DNA of 64,000 nucleotides from Sphaerisporangium rufum. Lineage in GTDB: Bacteria > Actinomycetota > Actinomycetes > Streptosporangiales > Streptosporangiaceae. A program made the translations under genes and the position numbers. Location: NCBI RefSeq assembly GCF_016863395.1, contig NZ_BOOU01000010.1, positions 1-64,000 on the forward strand. Reading direction: 5' to 3'. The notes beneath the pieces were generated by a model. That model made no database searches. It saw only the letters and a list, made by a program, of their open reading frames with translations, and was not told the DNA's origin. Positions 35,575 through 43,123 of this stretch are shown one piece after another; position 1 is the stretch's first letter, and every line of letters starts with the position of its first letter.

Positions 35575-36993
35575 ATGACCCGACTTCTTGCCCTACTCGC
35601 CGCGCTGTACCTGGTCACCGTCCCGGTGGCCGCCGAGGCGTCCGCGCCTCCGCCTGCCGTCCCGCCGGACCTCACCGCGACCGAGGTGAGCTTCCGCGGC
35701 GCCGGCGACCTCACCCTGCACGGCACCGTCCTGTCGCCGGCCGGTGCCAAGACCGCCCGGCCCGGCATCGTGCTGGTGCACGGCGCCGGCACCGGTACCC
35801 CGCGCACCAAGCTGATGGGGGAGGCCGTCGAGTTCGCCCGGCGCGGGCTGTCGGTGCTGGTCTACGACAAGCAGGTCGCGGGCTACTCGCTGTTCCACCG
35901 CTCCTACTCGCGGCTCGCCGACGACGCGCTCGGCGCGGTGGCCACCCTGCGCCGCCAGCCCGGCGTCGACCCGGCCAAGGTCGGCGTCTGGGGGCTCAGC
36001 GAGGGCGGCTGGGTGGCGCCGATCGCGGCCGCCCGCTCAGCGGACGTCGCCTTCGTCGTGCTGGTGGGCGCCAACGGCCTGCCGCCGCTGCGCCAGCAGA
36101 CCTGGGCGGTGGCCGCCGGGCTGCGCAAGGCCGGGGTGTCCGGCTCGCTGGTCGACCGGGCCGAGCACAACCTGTACCGGGTGATCGCCGACGGCGGGAT
36201 GTTCCCCGAGCCCTACTACGACCCCGCGCCGACCATCGGTGCCATCCGCCGGCCGGTGCTCGGCATATGGGGCACCCACGACCTGCTCACCCCGCCGGCG
36301 GAGAGCCCGCCGATCTTCGCCGAAGCCTTGGAGAAGGGCGGGAACAAGCACTACACCTTCCGCTTCTTCCCCGGCGCCGACCACGCCGCCCACCAGACCC
36401 CGGACGGCGGCGTCACCCGGCTGCCGGAACTGGCCCCCGGCTACGCCGACCTGGTCGGCTCGTGGGTCCGCGACGTCACCGCCGGCCGCCCGCCCGTGGC
36501 CGGGACCTCCGGGCCCGCCCCGGTGCAGGCCACGCGCACCCGACCGACCACGCCGCCCGCGTGGTGGGAGTCGGCGCCGATGCAACTGGCCGCCCTGGTG
36601 CTGATGCTGGCCGCGTTCGCCGGCTACCCGCTGGTCGCGCTGGTCCGGCGGCTGCGCGGCCGATCCCGGACGCCGATCAGCCGGGCCGGGCGGTTGCTCA
36701 GCGCCGGCGGGCTCACCGTGGTGCTCGGCGGGTTCTGCTACCTGGGATACCTGATGATGACCGGCGGCAAGCTCGCCACCACCGGGCCGGTGCTCGCCGG
36801 GCGTCCGGTCATCTGGCTGGCGCTGCAGGCGCTCGCGGTGGCCGCGGTGGTCGCCGCCGTCCGGGTCGCGGTGGCCTGGCGGCGCGCCCGGAACGCCGCG
36901 CCGCGCGGCGAGCGGGTACGGCTCGGCCTGCTGCTCGCCGGCGGCGCGGTGCTCGTCCCGTGGGCCCTGTACTGGGGCCTGCTGCTGCCTTGA
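35575..36993 (+). CDS. Alpha/beta hydrolase with C-terminal membrane helices
   Basis: A 472-aa protein from ATG 35575. A signal-like hydrophobic N-terminus (about 1-20) precedes an alpha/beta hydrolase domain with nucleophile Ser142 in GLSEGG, an acidic residue in WGTHDLLTPP and His in FPGADHAAH. Three or four hydrophobic helices follow (from about 341, near MQLAALVLMLAAFAGYPLVA, to the C-terminus), so the enzyme domain is probably extracellular and membrane-tethered. The start is 6 nt after TATCTT and lacks a ribosome-binding site, indicating a leaderless mRNA. It is controlled by the divergent winged-helix regulator. Substrate unknown; an esterase or dienelactone-hydrolase-like activity is likely. 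Confidence 0.88.
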   Translation: MTRLLALLAALYLVTVPVAAEASAPPPAVPPDLTATEVSFRGAGDLTLHGTVLSPAGAKTARPGIVLVHGAGTGTPRTKLMGEAVEFARRGLSVLVYDKQVAGYSLFHRSYSRLADDALGAVATLRRQPGVDPAKVGVWGLSEGGWVAPIAAARSADVAFVVLVGANGLPPLRQQTWAVAAGLRKAGVSGSLVDRAEHNLYRVIADGGMFPEPYYDPAPTIGAIRRPVLGIWGTHDLLTPPAESPPIFAEALEKGGNKHYTFRFFPGADHAAHQTPDGGVTRLPELAPGYADLVGSWVRDVTAGRPPVAGTSGPAPVQATRTRPTTPPAWWESAPMQLAALVLMLAAFAGYPLVALVRRLRGRSRTPISRAGRLLSAGGLTVVLGGFCYLGYLMMTGGKLATTGPVLAGRPVIWLALQALAVAAVVAAVRVAVAWRRARNAAPRGERVRLGLLLAGGAVLVPWALYWGLLLP

Positions 36994-37108
36994 GCGTGAG
37001 CCCTCGGCGTTGATCCGGCTTCGGTCCGGCGGTCCGGTGGCATGGTCTGCTCCGCTGAGCGGGAGCCCTGGCCCCGAGTACCGGCCGGCGGACCGCCTGT
37101 GGATCGCC

Positions 37109-37152
37109 GGGCGGGAGACGGCCGGGAGACGGCCGGGAGACGGCCGGGAGAC
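37109..37152. repeat. Four tandem copies of an 11-bp unit
   Basis: GGCCGGGAGAC repeats three times exactly (37120-37152), preceded by one copy with a single change (37109-37119). It lies in the 270-bp gap between the hydrolase and the Fn3 gene, which holds no gene. Probably slippage; copy number may vary between strains. Confidence 0.85.
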
Positions 37153-37263
37153 GGGTGGTGCCGGCGCGCGGGGGCGCGCCGAGCGTGCGCCGCCTGCCGG
37201 GCGCGCCCGCGGCGGGACGCGCCCGGATGGCGCGATGTCAGCGCGTCAGGCCGGAACCGCCGG

Positions 37264-38109
37264 TCACGGCGCCGGCGGCGGGGTCGGCGACGACGGCGTC
37301 GGCGTTATGGTCGGCGGGATGGTCGGGCGCGGCGGGACGTAGGTGTAGGGGTTGGACGGGGTGGTCAGGGTGCCGTCTGGGTTGTGCGCCACCACCTGCC
37401 AGGTATAGGTGTTAACGGCGTCGACCCCCGCCAGCGTGCGCGTGAGTCCGTGCTCGTAGCTGTACACCCAGCCGGTCGGCGTCCGGCGGAACAGGGAGTG
37501 AGAGATCGGCGAGGTGATCTGCCCGTTCCAGGTGATCAGGATGGTCTGGTAGTCGGCCATGCCGGCGTAGCGCAGGTCGGTGTCGGGTTCCGGCGTCACC
37601 GTGCCCGGGGTGGGGCTCGGCGCCGGTCCCCGCCGGGTGGCCGTCCCCTTGGCGAGCAGCGAGGCCAGGCCGCGGTTGCCGGCCGCGTCCACCGCGACCA
37701 CGTTGAACAGGTAGTCCGTGCCGGGCGTCAGCCCGGTGACCAGAGCGTTGACCTGGACGTGCGAGACGGAGACGACGGTGGCGCGCACCGGGTTCCACGT
37801 TCTGGAGGCGGCGTCGGGTGAGTACTTCCAGCCGAACACCTCGTATCGGACGACCCTCACATTGTCGGTCGAGGGTGTCCAGCGCAGGCCGACGGCGCCG
37901 TTGCGCGGGACGCTGTAGGCGGTGAGCCCCATGGGCTCGCTGGGCGCGGTGGTGTCGGCGGCGACCGCGCCGGCCTGCGCCTTTGTGGCGACGGTGGTGC
38001 CGGAGGCGGGCGCCTGGGCGGCGCCGAGGACGGCGGCGGTGGTCGTGGCCGCGACGGCGCCGATCAGCAGGCCGCGCAGCGCGGCTCCGCGGTGACGAGC
38101 AGATGGCAT
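37264..38109 (-). CDS. Secreted fibronectin type III protein, paralogue of next gene
   Basis: A 281-aa protein. The N-terminal signal region MPSARHRGAALRGLLIGAVA through about residue 40 is nearly the same as in the gene at 38477. Fn3-like domains follow: one at about 55-145 (GLTAYSVPRNGAVGLRWTPS, VNALVTGLTPGTDYLFNVVA) and a second at about 160-255 (YTWQVVAHNPDGTLTTPSNP). It ends in a Pro/Thr tail without a CBM, whereas its paralogue continues into a CBM2. It looks like a copy that lost, or never gained, the binding module. It is probably an extracellular adhesion or polysaccharide-associated protein. Confidence 0.85.
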   Translation of the reverse strand: MPSARHRGAALRGLLIGAVAATTTAAVLGAAQAPASGTTVATKAQAGAVAADTTAPSEPMGLTAYSVPRNGAVGLRWTPSTDNVRVVRYEVFGWKYSPDAASRTWNPVRATVVSVSHVQVNALVTGLTPGTDYLFNVVAVDAAGNRGLASLLAKGTATRRGPAPSPTPGTVTPEPDTDLRYAGMADYQTILITWNGQITSPISHSLFRRTPTGWVYSYEHGLTRTLAGVDAVNTYTWQVVAHNPDGTLTTPSNPYTYVPPRPTIPPTITPTPSSPTPPPAP

Positions 38110-38413
38110 GACATGCCTTTCTCATCGGGTGGCCAGGTGCTGGGCGCCCTGGCCTTGACTGCCGGACTCAGCGGTCCCGGTGGACGCGTACCAGGTCCTT
38201 GAGCGGTACCGGCCGGGCCGGCTCCCGGCGGGAACGGTTCACCGGCCGGAAGGCCGGCGTACCGTGAGGTCGACGGATGGGTGGGGCGCCGGCGGCGTGG
38301 TCCACCCCACGCGCGGGCGGCGCCGGTGGCGCGGCTCCCCGCGGCGGCGGGCCACGGTGCCGGCCCGGACCGGGCGGGCCGTCACCAGGGTGACGACGGC
38401 CCTCCCGGTGCGC

Positions 38414-38520
38414 ACGGCGTCGGCTCGTCGTGCACCGACCGCCGTTCAGGGTGAGGGCGGTGGGCCGGGTACGGCGTCAGCTCGCCGTGCAGGGACCGCC
38501 GTTCAGGGTGAAGGCGGTGG
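38414..38520. repeat. 57-bp tandem duplication of the CBM2 gene end
   Basis: Segments 38414-38463 and 38471-38520 are near identical with a 57-bp period. The right copy holds the stop codon and last 14 codons of the Fn3-CBM2 gene. The left copy, beyond the stop, still reads TALTLNGGRCTT in the same frame. The period is 19 codons, so the duplicate is in frame but no longer translated. Confidence 0.85.
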
Positions 38521-39688
38521 GTTGCGGGTTGCTCCCGGCGGAGGTGCCGTTGAAGCCGATCAGCAAGGACTGCCCGGGGTCGATCCGGGCGTTCCAGCCG
38601 AGCCCGGTCGCCGAGACCGCCGTGCCGGACTGGGCCCAGGTCGCCGACCAGCCCGACACCAGGCGCTGGGTGGTGAGCGGGAAGGCGAACCCCAGCCGCC
38701 AGCCGATGATCGGCGTGCTCCCGGTGTTCCTGATGGTGATCCAGACGGTGAACCCGGGGTCCCAGCCGGTCGCCCGGTAGGCGACGTCGCAGGCGGGCGT
38801 GACCGTCGGGGTCGGGGTCGGGGTCGGGCTGCCCGGCGGCTTCGTCGGGTAGGCGTACTGGTAGGTGGCGGCGTTGGACGGGCCGCTCAGCGTGCCGGTC
38901 GCGTCGTGTGCCACCACCTGGAAGGTGTAGGCGTAACCGCCTTCGGTCCGGGCCTGCGTGCGCGGCAGCGTGCTCTCCACCTCGTGGCGCCATTCGGTGG
39001 CCGAGCGGCGGAAGGCCGAGTAGGTGATCGCGGGCCCGGCGTTGTTGCCGCTCCACGACAGCCACACCGGGTCCGGCGTCGGGCCGTAGGAGATGGCCAG
39101 GTTGGACGGCGCGACCGGGGTGGCGGGGACCGGGCTCGGCCGCGGCGTCGGCGGCTCCGACATGGCCTCGGCCTGCGCCAGCAGCGTGGGCACGCTCCGG
39201 TTCCCGGCGGCGTCCACCGCCACCACGTAGAACAGGTAGTCCTGGTACGGCGTCAGGCCGGTCGCGTAGACCTGGACCTCGTTCTCCGGAGACGGGGTGA
39301 CCGGGAAGGTCTGCACCCGGCTGAACGGGACGTCCCCGCTGCCGCTGAACGACCAGGCGTACACCTCGTAGCCGGTGACGCCCACGTCGTCGGTGGACGG
39401 CTTCCAGCGCAGGCCGACCGCGCCGTTGGAGTAGACGGTGAAGGGGGCGAAGTCGCCCGGCGTGCTGGGCGGGGTGGTGTCGGCGTCGGCCATGCCCGCC
39501 CGTGCCCGGACGAGCGCCGCCGGCTCGGCGGCGGGCGCGCCGGCGTGCCTGGCGGCGGCGGGTACGGCGGCGGGGGTGGAGCCGGCGGCGGCCGGGCCGG
39601 CGCCGAGCACGGCGGCGGTGGCGGCCGCCACGACCGAGCCGATCAGCAGGCCGCGCACGGCGGCCCCTCGATGGCGGGCGAAGGGCAT
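38477..39688 (-). CDS. Secreted Fn3-domain protein with C-terminal CBM2
   Basis: A 403-aa protein. The signal peptide (about 1-37) is followed by two Fn3 domains (about 75-165 with GDFAPFTVYSNGAVGLRWKP, and about 185-280 with NLAISYGPTPDPVWLSWSGN), a Pro-Thr linker and a CBM2 (about 300-403, starting at ACDVAYRATGWDPGFTVWIT and ending near LNGGPCTAS). No catalytic domain is present, so it may be an auxiliary cellulose- or chitin-binding protein. It is a tandem paralogue of the gene at 37264. A conserved 70-bp regulatory module lies about 300 bp upstream. Confidence 0.9.
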   Translation of the reverse strand: MPFARHRGAAVRGLLIGSVVAAATAAVLGAGPAAAGSTPAAVPAAARHAGAPAAEPAALVRARAGMADADTTPPSTPGDFAPFTVYSNGAVGLRWKPSTDDVGVTGYEVYAWSFSGSGDVPFSRVQTFPVTPSPENEVQVYATGLTPYQDYLFYVVAVDAAGNRSVPTLLAQAEAMSEPPTPRPSPVPATPVAPSNLAISYGPTPDPVWLSWSGNNAGPAITYSAFRRSATEWRHEVESTLPRTQARTEGGYAYTFQVVAHDATGTLSGPSNAATYQYAYPTKPPGSPTPTPTPTVTPACDVAYRATGWDPGFTVWITIRNTGSTPIIGWRLGFAFPLTTQRLVSGWSATWAQSGTAVSATGLGWNARIDPGQSLLIGFNGTSAGSNPQPTAFTLNGGPCTAS

Positions 39689-39955
39689 GGCTAGCCTCTC
39701 TTGTCGGGCGGCCAGGATGCTGGGCGGGGCCTGGCCGCGAGGTGCCGGTCAAGAGGGGTGGAGCCGTCGGACGCGTACGCGACGCCGGTGCGGCCGGCCG
39801 CCGGGACGCGATCCGCCCCGCGGGCCCGGCCGGAGCCTGGCCACCGTTCGCCGCGCCGACTCCCCCGTAGCGGGCCATCCCCCGGGAAGGCCCTGCCGAG
39901 ATCGTCTGGCGCCGGATTGATCGGGTCAATGGTCGCCCGAGCGGAAACGCGTCGA

Positions 39956-40026
39956 GGGAGGTCAGCAGCGGTACGTCGTTGATTGGTGCCTGAAATTTTC
40001 AGATATGAAACGAACCGTTTCGGTGC
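39956..40026. promoter_or_regulatory. Conserved regulatory module, copy A
   Basis: Holds in order GGAGGTCAGC, the dyad CTGAAA-T-TTTCAG (39990-40002) and the dyad GAAACG-AAC-CGTTTC (40007-40021). The same blocks with nearly the same spacing occur at 45129-45196, upstream of another secreted-protein gene. It lies upstream of the Fn3-CBM2 gene, and its right end meets the stop of a minus-strand small gene. The gap 39689-39955 contains no gene. Confidence 0.6.
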
Positions 40027-40362
40027 CTACCCTTCCGTCGACGGCACGTCGCTCCACCGGAACCATGCGTCCGGCCCGCTGATGTGGAGGAGAAAGCCGG
40101 CCACCGGCCGGCCGTCCGGAGCCACCAGCTCCATCTCGTCGGCGATGCGCGCGTACGCCGCCTCCCAGGCGTCGTGATCGATCTCTTCTCCCGATTCGAT
40201 GACCTCGAGGAGGGCCAGTTCTTCGGCGAACAGCGGTTCCACCGCCGCGTATCCGGCACGGGCCGCGAAGCGTCCGGACAGCCACGGGAAATCCCCCGAG
40301 TCCACCCGGATCTCGCCTATTACCTCTCCGCCACGGCGCAAGCGCCAGATCTGTTCCTCCAT
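40027..40362 (-). CDS. Small acidic hypothetical protein
   Basis: A 111-aa protein beginning MEEQIWRLRRGGEVIGEIRV and ending in LHISGPDAWFRWSDVPSTEG. Trp, Phe and acidic residues dominate, and predicted structure is alpha/beta with helices EPLFAEELALLEVIESGEEI. Similar single-domain proteins are common in streptomycete-like genomes, but no function is known to me. It is soluble and alone on its strand between the regulatory module and the PatG-like gene. Confidence 0.7.
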   Translation of the reverse strand: MEEQIWRLRRGGEVIGEIRVDSGDFPWLSGRFAARAGYAAVEPLFAEELALLEVIESGEEIDHDAWEAAYARIADEMELVAPDGRPVAGFLLHISGPDAWFRWSDVPSTEG

Positions 40363-40408
40363 GCGCCGGACGTTACCGCCCCTTCGGGCCGGGGGCGGTA
40401 CCGGTCAG

Positions 40409-41263
40409 TCAGCGGTCGTAGTACGGCGTGAGCGTGCCGGCCAGGAAGGGGAACACCTCGGTGACGTCCACCTTCACCGCGAACCGCTCCGGAACGCCGG
40501 TGGCGCGGTCGGCGAAGGTGAACACCACGTTCACCAGCGTCCGCACCCCGGACAGCCGGGAGGGGAGCACCTCCACGCCGGTCAGCGCCGAGCCGCGCGC
40601 GAACTGCTCGGTCGCCCGCGCGTAGACGAGCGGATAGCGGACGGTCAGGTAGTTCAGCGCCCGGTGCTCGTCGGCGGCGCCCGCGTTGTCGGCGAGCCGG
40701 GAGAGCCGGGCGAGAACCTCCCGGGCGGCGGCACGGAAGGCGTCCTCCGGCAGGTCGTCCGGGCACGGGATCGCCGCCAGGAACGACTCGGTGTCGAACG
40801 AGTAGATCTGGTCGAAGGCCACCATCGGCACGACCAGCCCGTTGCACCGGTCCGCGGGCGCCGGCGGCCCCAGCGCCCCGATGACCACGTCGACGTCCTG
40901 CGCCGCCGGCGCGGGCCGGACCGCGTCGATCAGCAGGTCCAGGTCGGTGGCGTCCCGGGGCACCAGCAGGTAGGTGTCCATCCCCTCGACGGTGAGGACC
41001 CAGCACAGCTTGCGGACCAGGTACCGGTTGGCCGGGTCGGCGAGCACCTCGCGGGTCGCCTGCCGGTCGGTCAGCCCGAGCGTGTCCGCCCGCCCGACGG
41101 CCTGCGCGAACTCCTTCTCGACGCCCAGGCTGGGGAATCGGGGTTCGATCCGGCCGATCGCGTACACGAATCGCGGCCGCGCGGCCGGGGGCGCCGGATC
41201 GAGCATGCCGGTCGCCGCCGGTTCGACGGGCGTCCCGGCCGGTTCCTCCGAAGCGGTGAGCAT
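40409..41263 (-). CDS. PatG-like C-terminal domain protein (cyanobactin-type processing locus)
   Basis: A 284-aa protein, last of a coupled minus-strand cassette, with AGGA 8 nt before ATG. Features are PRFVYAIGRIEPRFPSLGVE (about 30-49), KLCWVLTVEGMDTYLLVPRD and DQIYSFDTESFLAAIP, which I associate with the region after the protease in PatG-type cyanobactin maturation proteins. It has no signal or protease motif itself. In PatG that region follows a subtilisin domain, while here a separate subtilisin gene lies two genes upstream, so PatG appears split. Role in peptide maturation is inferred. Confidence 0.6.
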   Translation of the reverse strand: MLTASEEPAGTPVEPAATGMLDPAPPAARPRFVYAIGRIEPRFPSLGVEKEFAQAVGRADTLGLTDRQATREVLADPANRYLVRKLCWVLTVEGMDTYLLVPRDATDLDLLIDAVRPAPAAQDVDVVIGALGPPAPADRCNGLVVPMVAFDQIYSFDTESFLAAIPCPDDLPEDAFRAAAREVLARLSRLADNAGAADEHRALNYLTVRYPLVYARATEQFARGSALTGVEVLPSRLSGVRTLVNVVFTFADRATGVPERFAVKVDVTEVFPFLAGTLTPYYDR

Positions 41264-41458
41264 GGGTGTGTCCTTTCAGCGGTGGCAGGTCCCGGTCGGG
41301 CCGGGGTTGAGCAGGAGAGGGGGATCGGCGGAGTGCGGCGCCGGAGCCGCCGAGCGCCGGGACCGGCCCGGCGGACCGGCTCGGTGGATCGGCCTGGTGG
41401 ATCGGCCCGGCGCCGGATGGCTCGGAGCCGGTATCGGGGAGCCCGCCCGGCCGTGCGG

Positions 41459-41734
41459 TCAGCGGGGGGTGAAGCGCACCAGCCGGTCCAGCCGGGCGGC
41501 GCGCTCCCCGCAGCCGCCGCAGGGCCGGATGCCGGCCGAGGTGGTGGCCCGTTTGATGACCTCGCCCAGGCCGATCTCCTCTTCGACCAGGAACCCGGGC
41601 AGCCGCACCGCGAAACGGGCCGGCCGGGCGGCCGCACGCGCCTGAGCCTCGTCCGGCTCGGGTAAGGCCGGTTCGCCGGCGGCCGCCGGTGCCGGCCGTC
41701 GCCGGTTGGACGGGGCGGGGTCGTCCGCGGTCAT
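41459..41734 (-). CDS. Small CGGC-motif protein of the PatG-like cassette
   Basis: A 91-aa protein starting in an ATGA overlap with the subtilisin gene. After a Pro/Ala-rich N-terminus comes a compact conserved-looking block: LPGFLVEEEIGLGEVIKRAT (about 47-66), GIRPCGGCGERAARLDRLVRF. The CxxC pair suggests metal binding or a thiol-redox site. Similar small CGGC proteins occur beside peptide-processing or secretion genes in other bacteria by recall. It may be an adaptor or recognition element of the cassette. Confidence 0.65.
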   Translation of the reverse strand: MTADDPAPSNRRRPAPAAAGEPALPEPDEAQARAAARPARFAVRLPGFLVEEEIGLGEVIKRATTSAGIRPCGGCGERAARLDRLVRFTPR

Positions 41735-42579
41735 GCGCACCCCTTCCTGGACGATCGGGACAGAGCCCGGTACAGGCCGGCCGCGTCCAGCAGCGGCGGC
41801 ACGATGCCGCGCCGCGCCGCGGGGACGCCGGCCAGGGCGTGCCTGACCACACCGCCCGGCAGCTCCGCGGCGGCCGACCAGGCGAGCGCGATCGCCCCGG
41901 TGACCAGCGCGGCGGCCAGGCTGGTGCCGCCCAGCGGGGCGAGCCCGCCGCCCGGGGCCAGGCTGGGCACCGGTTCGCCGGGGGGGCGGACGCCCCGGCG
42001 GCCGATGGAGAACCCGAGGTTCGCGCCCGCGAGCGGCTGCCCGTGCCGGTCGCAGGACGTCACCGGGACCACCCACGGATGCGAGACCAGCGGCGAGCCG
42101 GTCACCTGGCCGGCGTTGCCCGCGGCGGCCACCACGATCACCCCCCGGCCGGCCGCCAGGTCCAGCGCGTCGCGCAGCTCGCGGTCGGCGAGCGTGGTGG
42201 TGACGAAGGCGGCGCTGAGATTGACCAGCCGCACCCCGGCGGCGACGCACTCGGCGATCGCGGCGGCCACCTCGCCCGGCCGGGCGGTGCGCCCGTCCGG
42301 CCCGCCGAGGACGCGCCGGACGACCAGGCGGGCGGCCGGGCAGACGCCGGGCGCGCCGCTGTCCCGCCGGGCGGCCAGGACCCCGGCCACCTTCGTTCCG
42401 TGTCCTTGGTCCGGTCCGGCGGCCCGCGACGGCAGGTGGGTCACCGCGCCGGGCGTGAACCCCGGATGGCCGCCGTCGACCGCGCCGTCCAGCAGCCCGA
42501 TCGTGATCGCCGTGCTGCCTTCGGTGACCGCCATCACCGCGTCCAGGCCGATGAGCCGGGCCCACGCGCCGTCGGTCAC
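41731..42579 (-). CDS. Cytoplasmic subtilisin-like (S8) protease, PatA/PatG type
   Basis: A 282-aa protease from GTG 42579, overlapping the previous gene by GTGA. Catalytic Asp is in GLLDGAVDGGHPG, His in GHGTKVAGVLAA, the oxyanion Asn in VAAAGNAG and Ser in GGTSLAAALVTG, in standard order. It lacks a signal peptide and a propeptide, as do the cyanobactin proteases PatA/PatG that act on ribosomal precursor peptides in the cytoplasm. It is flanked by a Cys-rich protein and a CGGC protein, then a PatG-like domain protein. Substrate is probably one of the small proteins encoded just upstream. Confidence 0.9.
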   Translation of the reverse strand: MTDGAWARLIGLDAVMAVTEGSTAITIGLLDGAVDGGHPGFTPGAVTHLPSRAAGPDQGHGTKVAGVLAARRDSGAPGVCPAARLVVRRVLGGPDGRTARPGEVAAAIAECVAAGVRLVNLSAAFVTTTLADRELRDALDLAAGRGVIVVAAAGNAGQVTGSPLVSHPWVVPVTSCDRHGQPLAGANLGFSIGRRGVRPPGEPVPSLAPGGGLAPLGGTSLAAALVTGAIALAWSAAAELPGGVVRHALAGVPAARRGIVPPLLDAAGLYRALSRSSRKGCA

Positions 42580-42944
42580 GCGTAACCGGCCAGGCGCCGG
42601 GTGGACAGGTAGACCGGCTGGCAGTCGGGAGCGCCGTAGGAGGGGTGGCACGCCTCACCCGAGACGGTGATGCCACCGGGGGAGTGCGTCCCGATGCTTT
42701 CGCAGCTGCCGATCGCGCACGTGCCGTAGCTCGGCAGCCCGTAGAGGAAGCGCACGCACTGCACCACCAGCTGGTTGCCCTCGCAGGTGGGGCTGTCGTA
42801 GTAGCAGTGGTCCCAGCCCTCGCATGGGTTGTACGGCTCGGCCGCTACCACCGCCGTGGCGGCCGGCCCCGGGTGGCGGCGGCCGCGATAACGGTGGACG
42901 GCCGCGCCTAACGAACGCTCAGCGGTGAAACCCGGAAAGCTCAT
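42576..42944 (-). CDS. Cys-rich small protein, candidate precursor or substrate
   Basis: A 122-aa protein from ATG 42944, behind GGAGG/AGGG. The N-terminal half is basic and Ala-rich. The C-terminal half holds eight Cys (NPC, DHC, PTC, VQC, GTC, GSC, EAC, PDC) with Gly, Ser and Tyr between them. No signal peptide is clear. It is the first well-sized gene of the cassette and overlaps the protease gene by GTGA. It could be a precursor cleaved by the S8 protease, or a disulfide-rich secreted product. No known family. Confidence 0.65.
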   Translation of the reverse strand: MSFPGFTAERSLGAAVHRYRGRRHPGPAATAVVAAEPYNPCEGWDHCYYDSPTCEGNQLVVQCVRFLYGLPSYGTCAIGSCESIGTHSPGGITVSGEACHPSYGAPDCQPVYLSTRRLAGYA

Positions 42945-43020
42945 GGGTGCCCTGACCTCCGCGTGGTGATGGTTCTGCCTCTCCATCGCGCGAACCGCCG
43001 GTGGTGTTACGAAAAGTCAT
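42919..43020 (-). CDS. 33-aa peptide ORF upstream of the protease cassette
   Basis: Starts at ATG 43020 with AAGGGTGG 6-8 nt upstream, one of the better ribosome-binding sites here. It reads MTFRNTTGGSRDGEAEPSPR then GGQGTHELSGFHR and overlaps the Cys-rich gene start by 26 bp. It could be a leader or precursor peptide of a RiPP, or a coupling ORF. Length and polar composition suit a precursor, but evidence is weak. Confidence 0.35.
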   Translation of the reverse strand: MTFRNTTGGSRDGEAEPSPRGGQGTHELSGFHR

Positions 43021-43123
43021 CGCATCGCCACCCTTCGAGATCATCCGGCCGACGGGACGCCCGGCGGGCCCGGTGACGGTCACCGGACGCCCGCCGTGCC
43101 CCATCGCCGGACCGGCGGCACGA

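Noticed and set aside
37109-37152. Tandem 11-bp repeats as an origin or attachment site
   Set aside because: Only four short GC-rich units, no integrase, tRNA or DnaA-type boxes nearby; slippage is simpler.
41140-41160. GGGTTCGATCC-like T-loop sequence
   Set aside because: It lies inside the PatG-like gene and no acceptor or anticodon stems form around it, so no tRNA is called.
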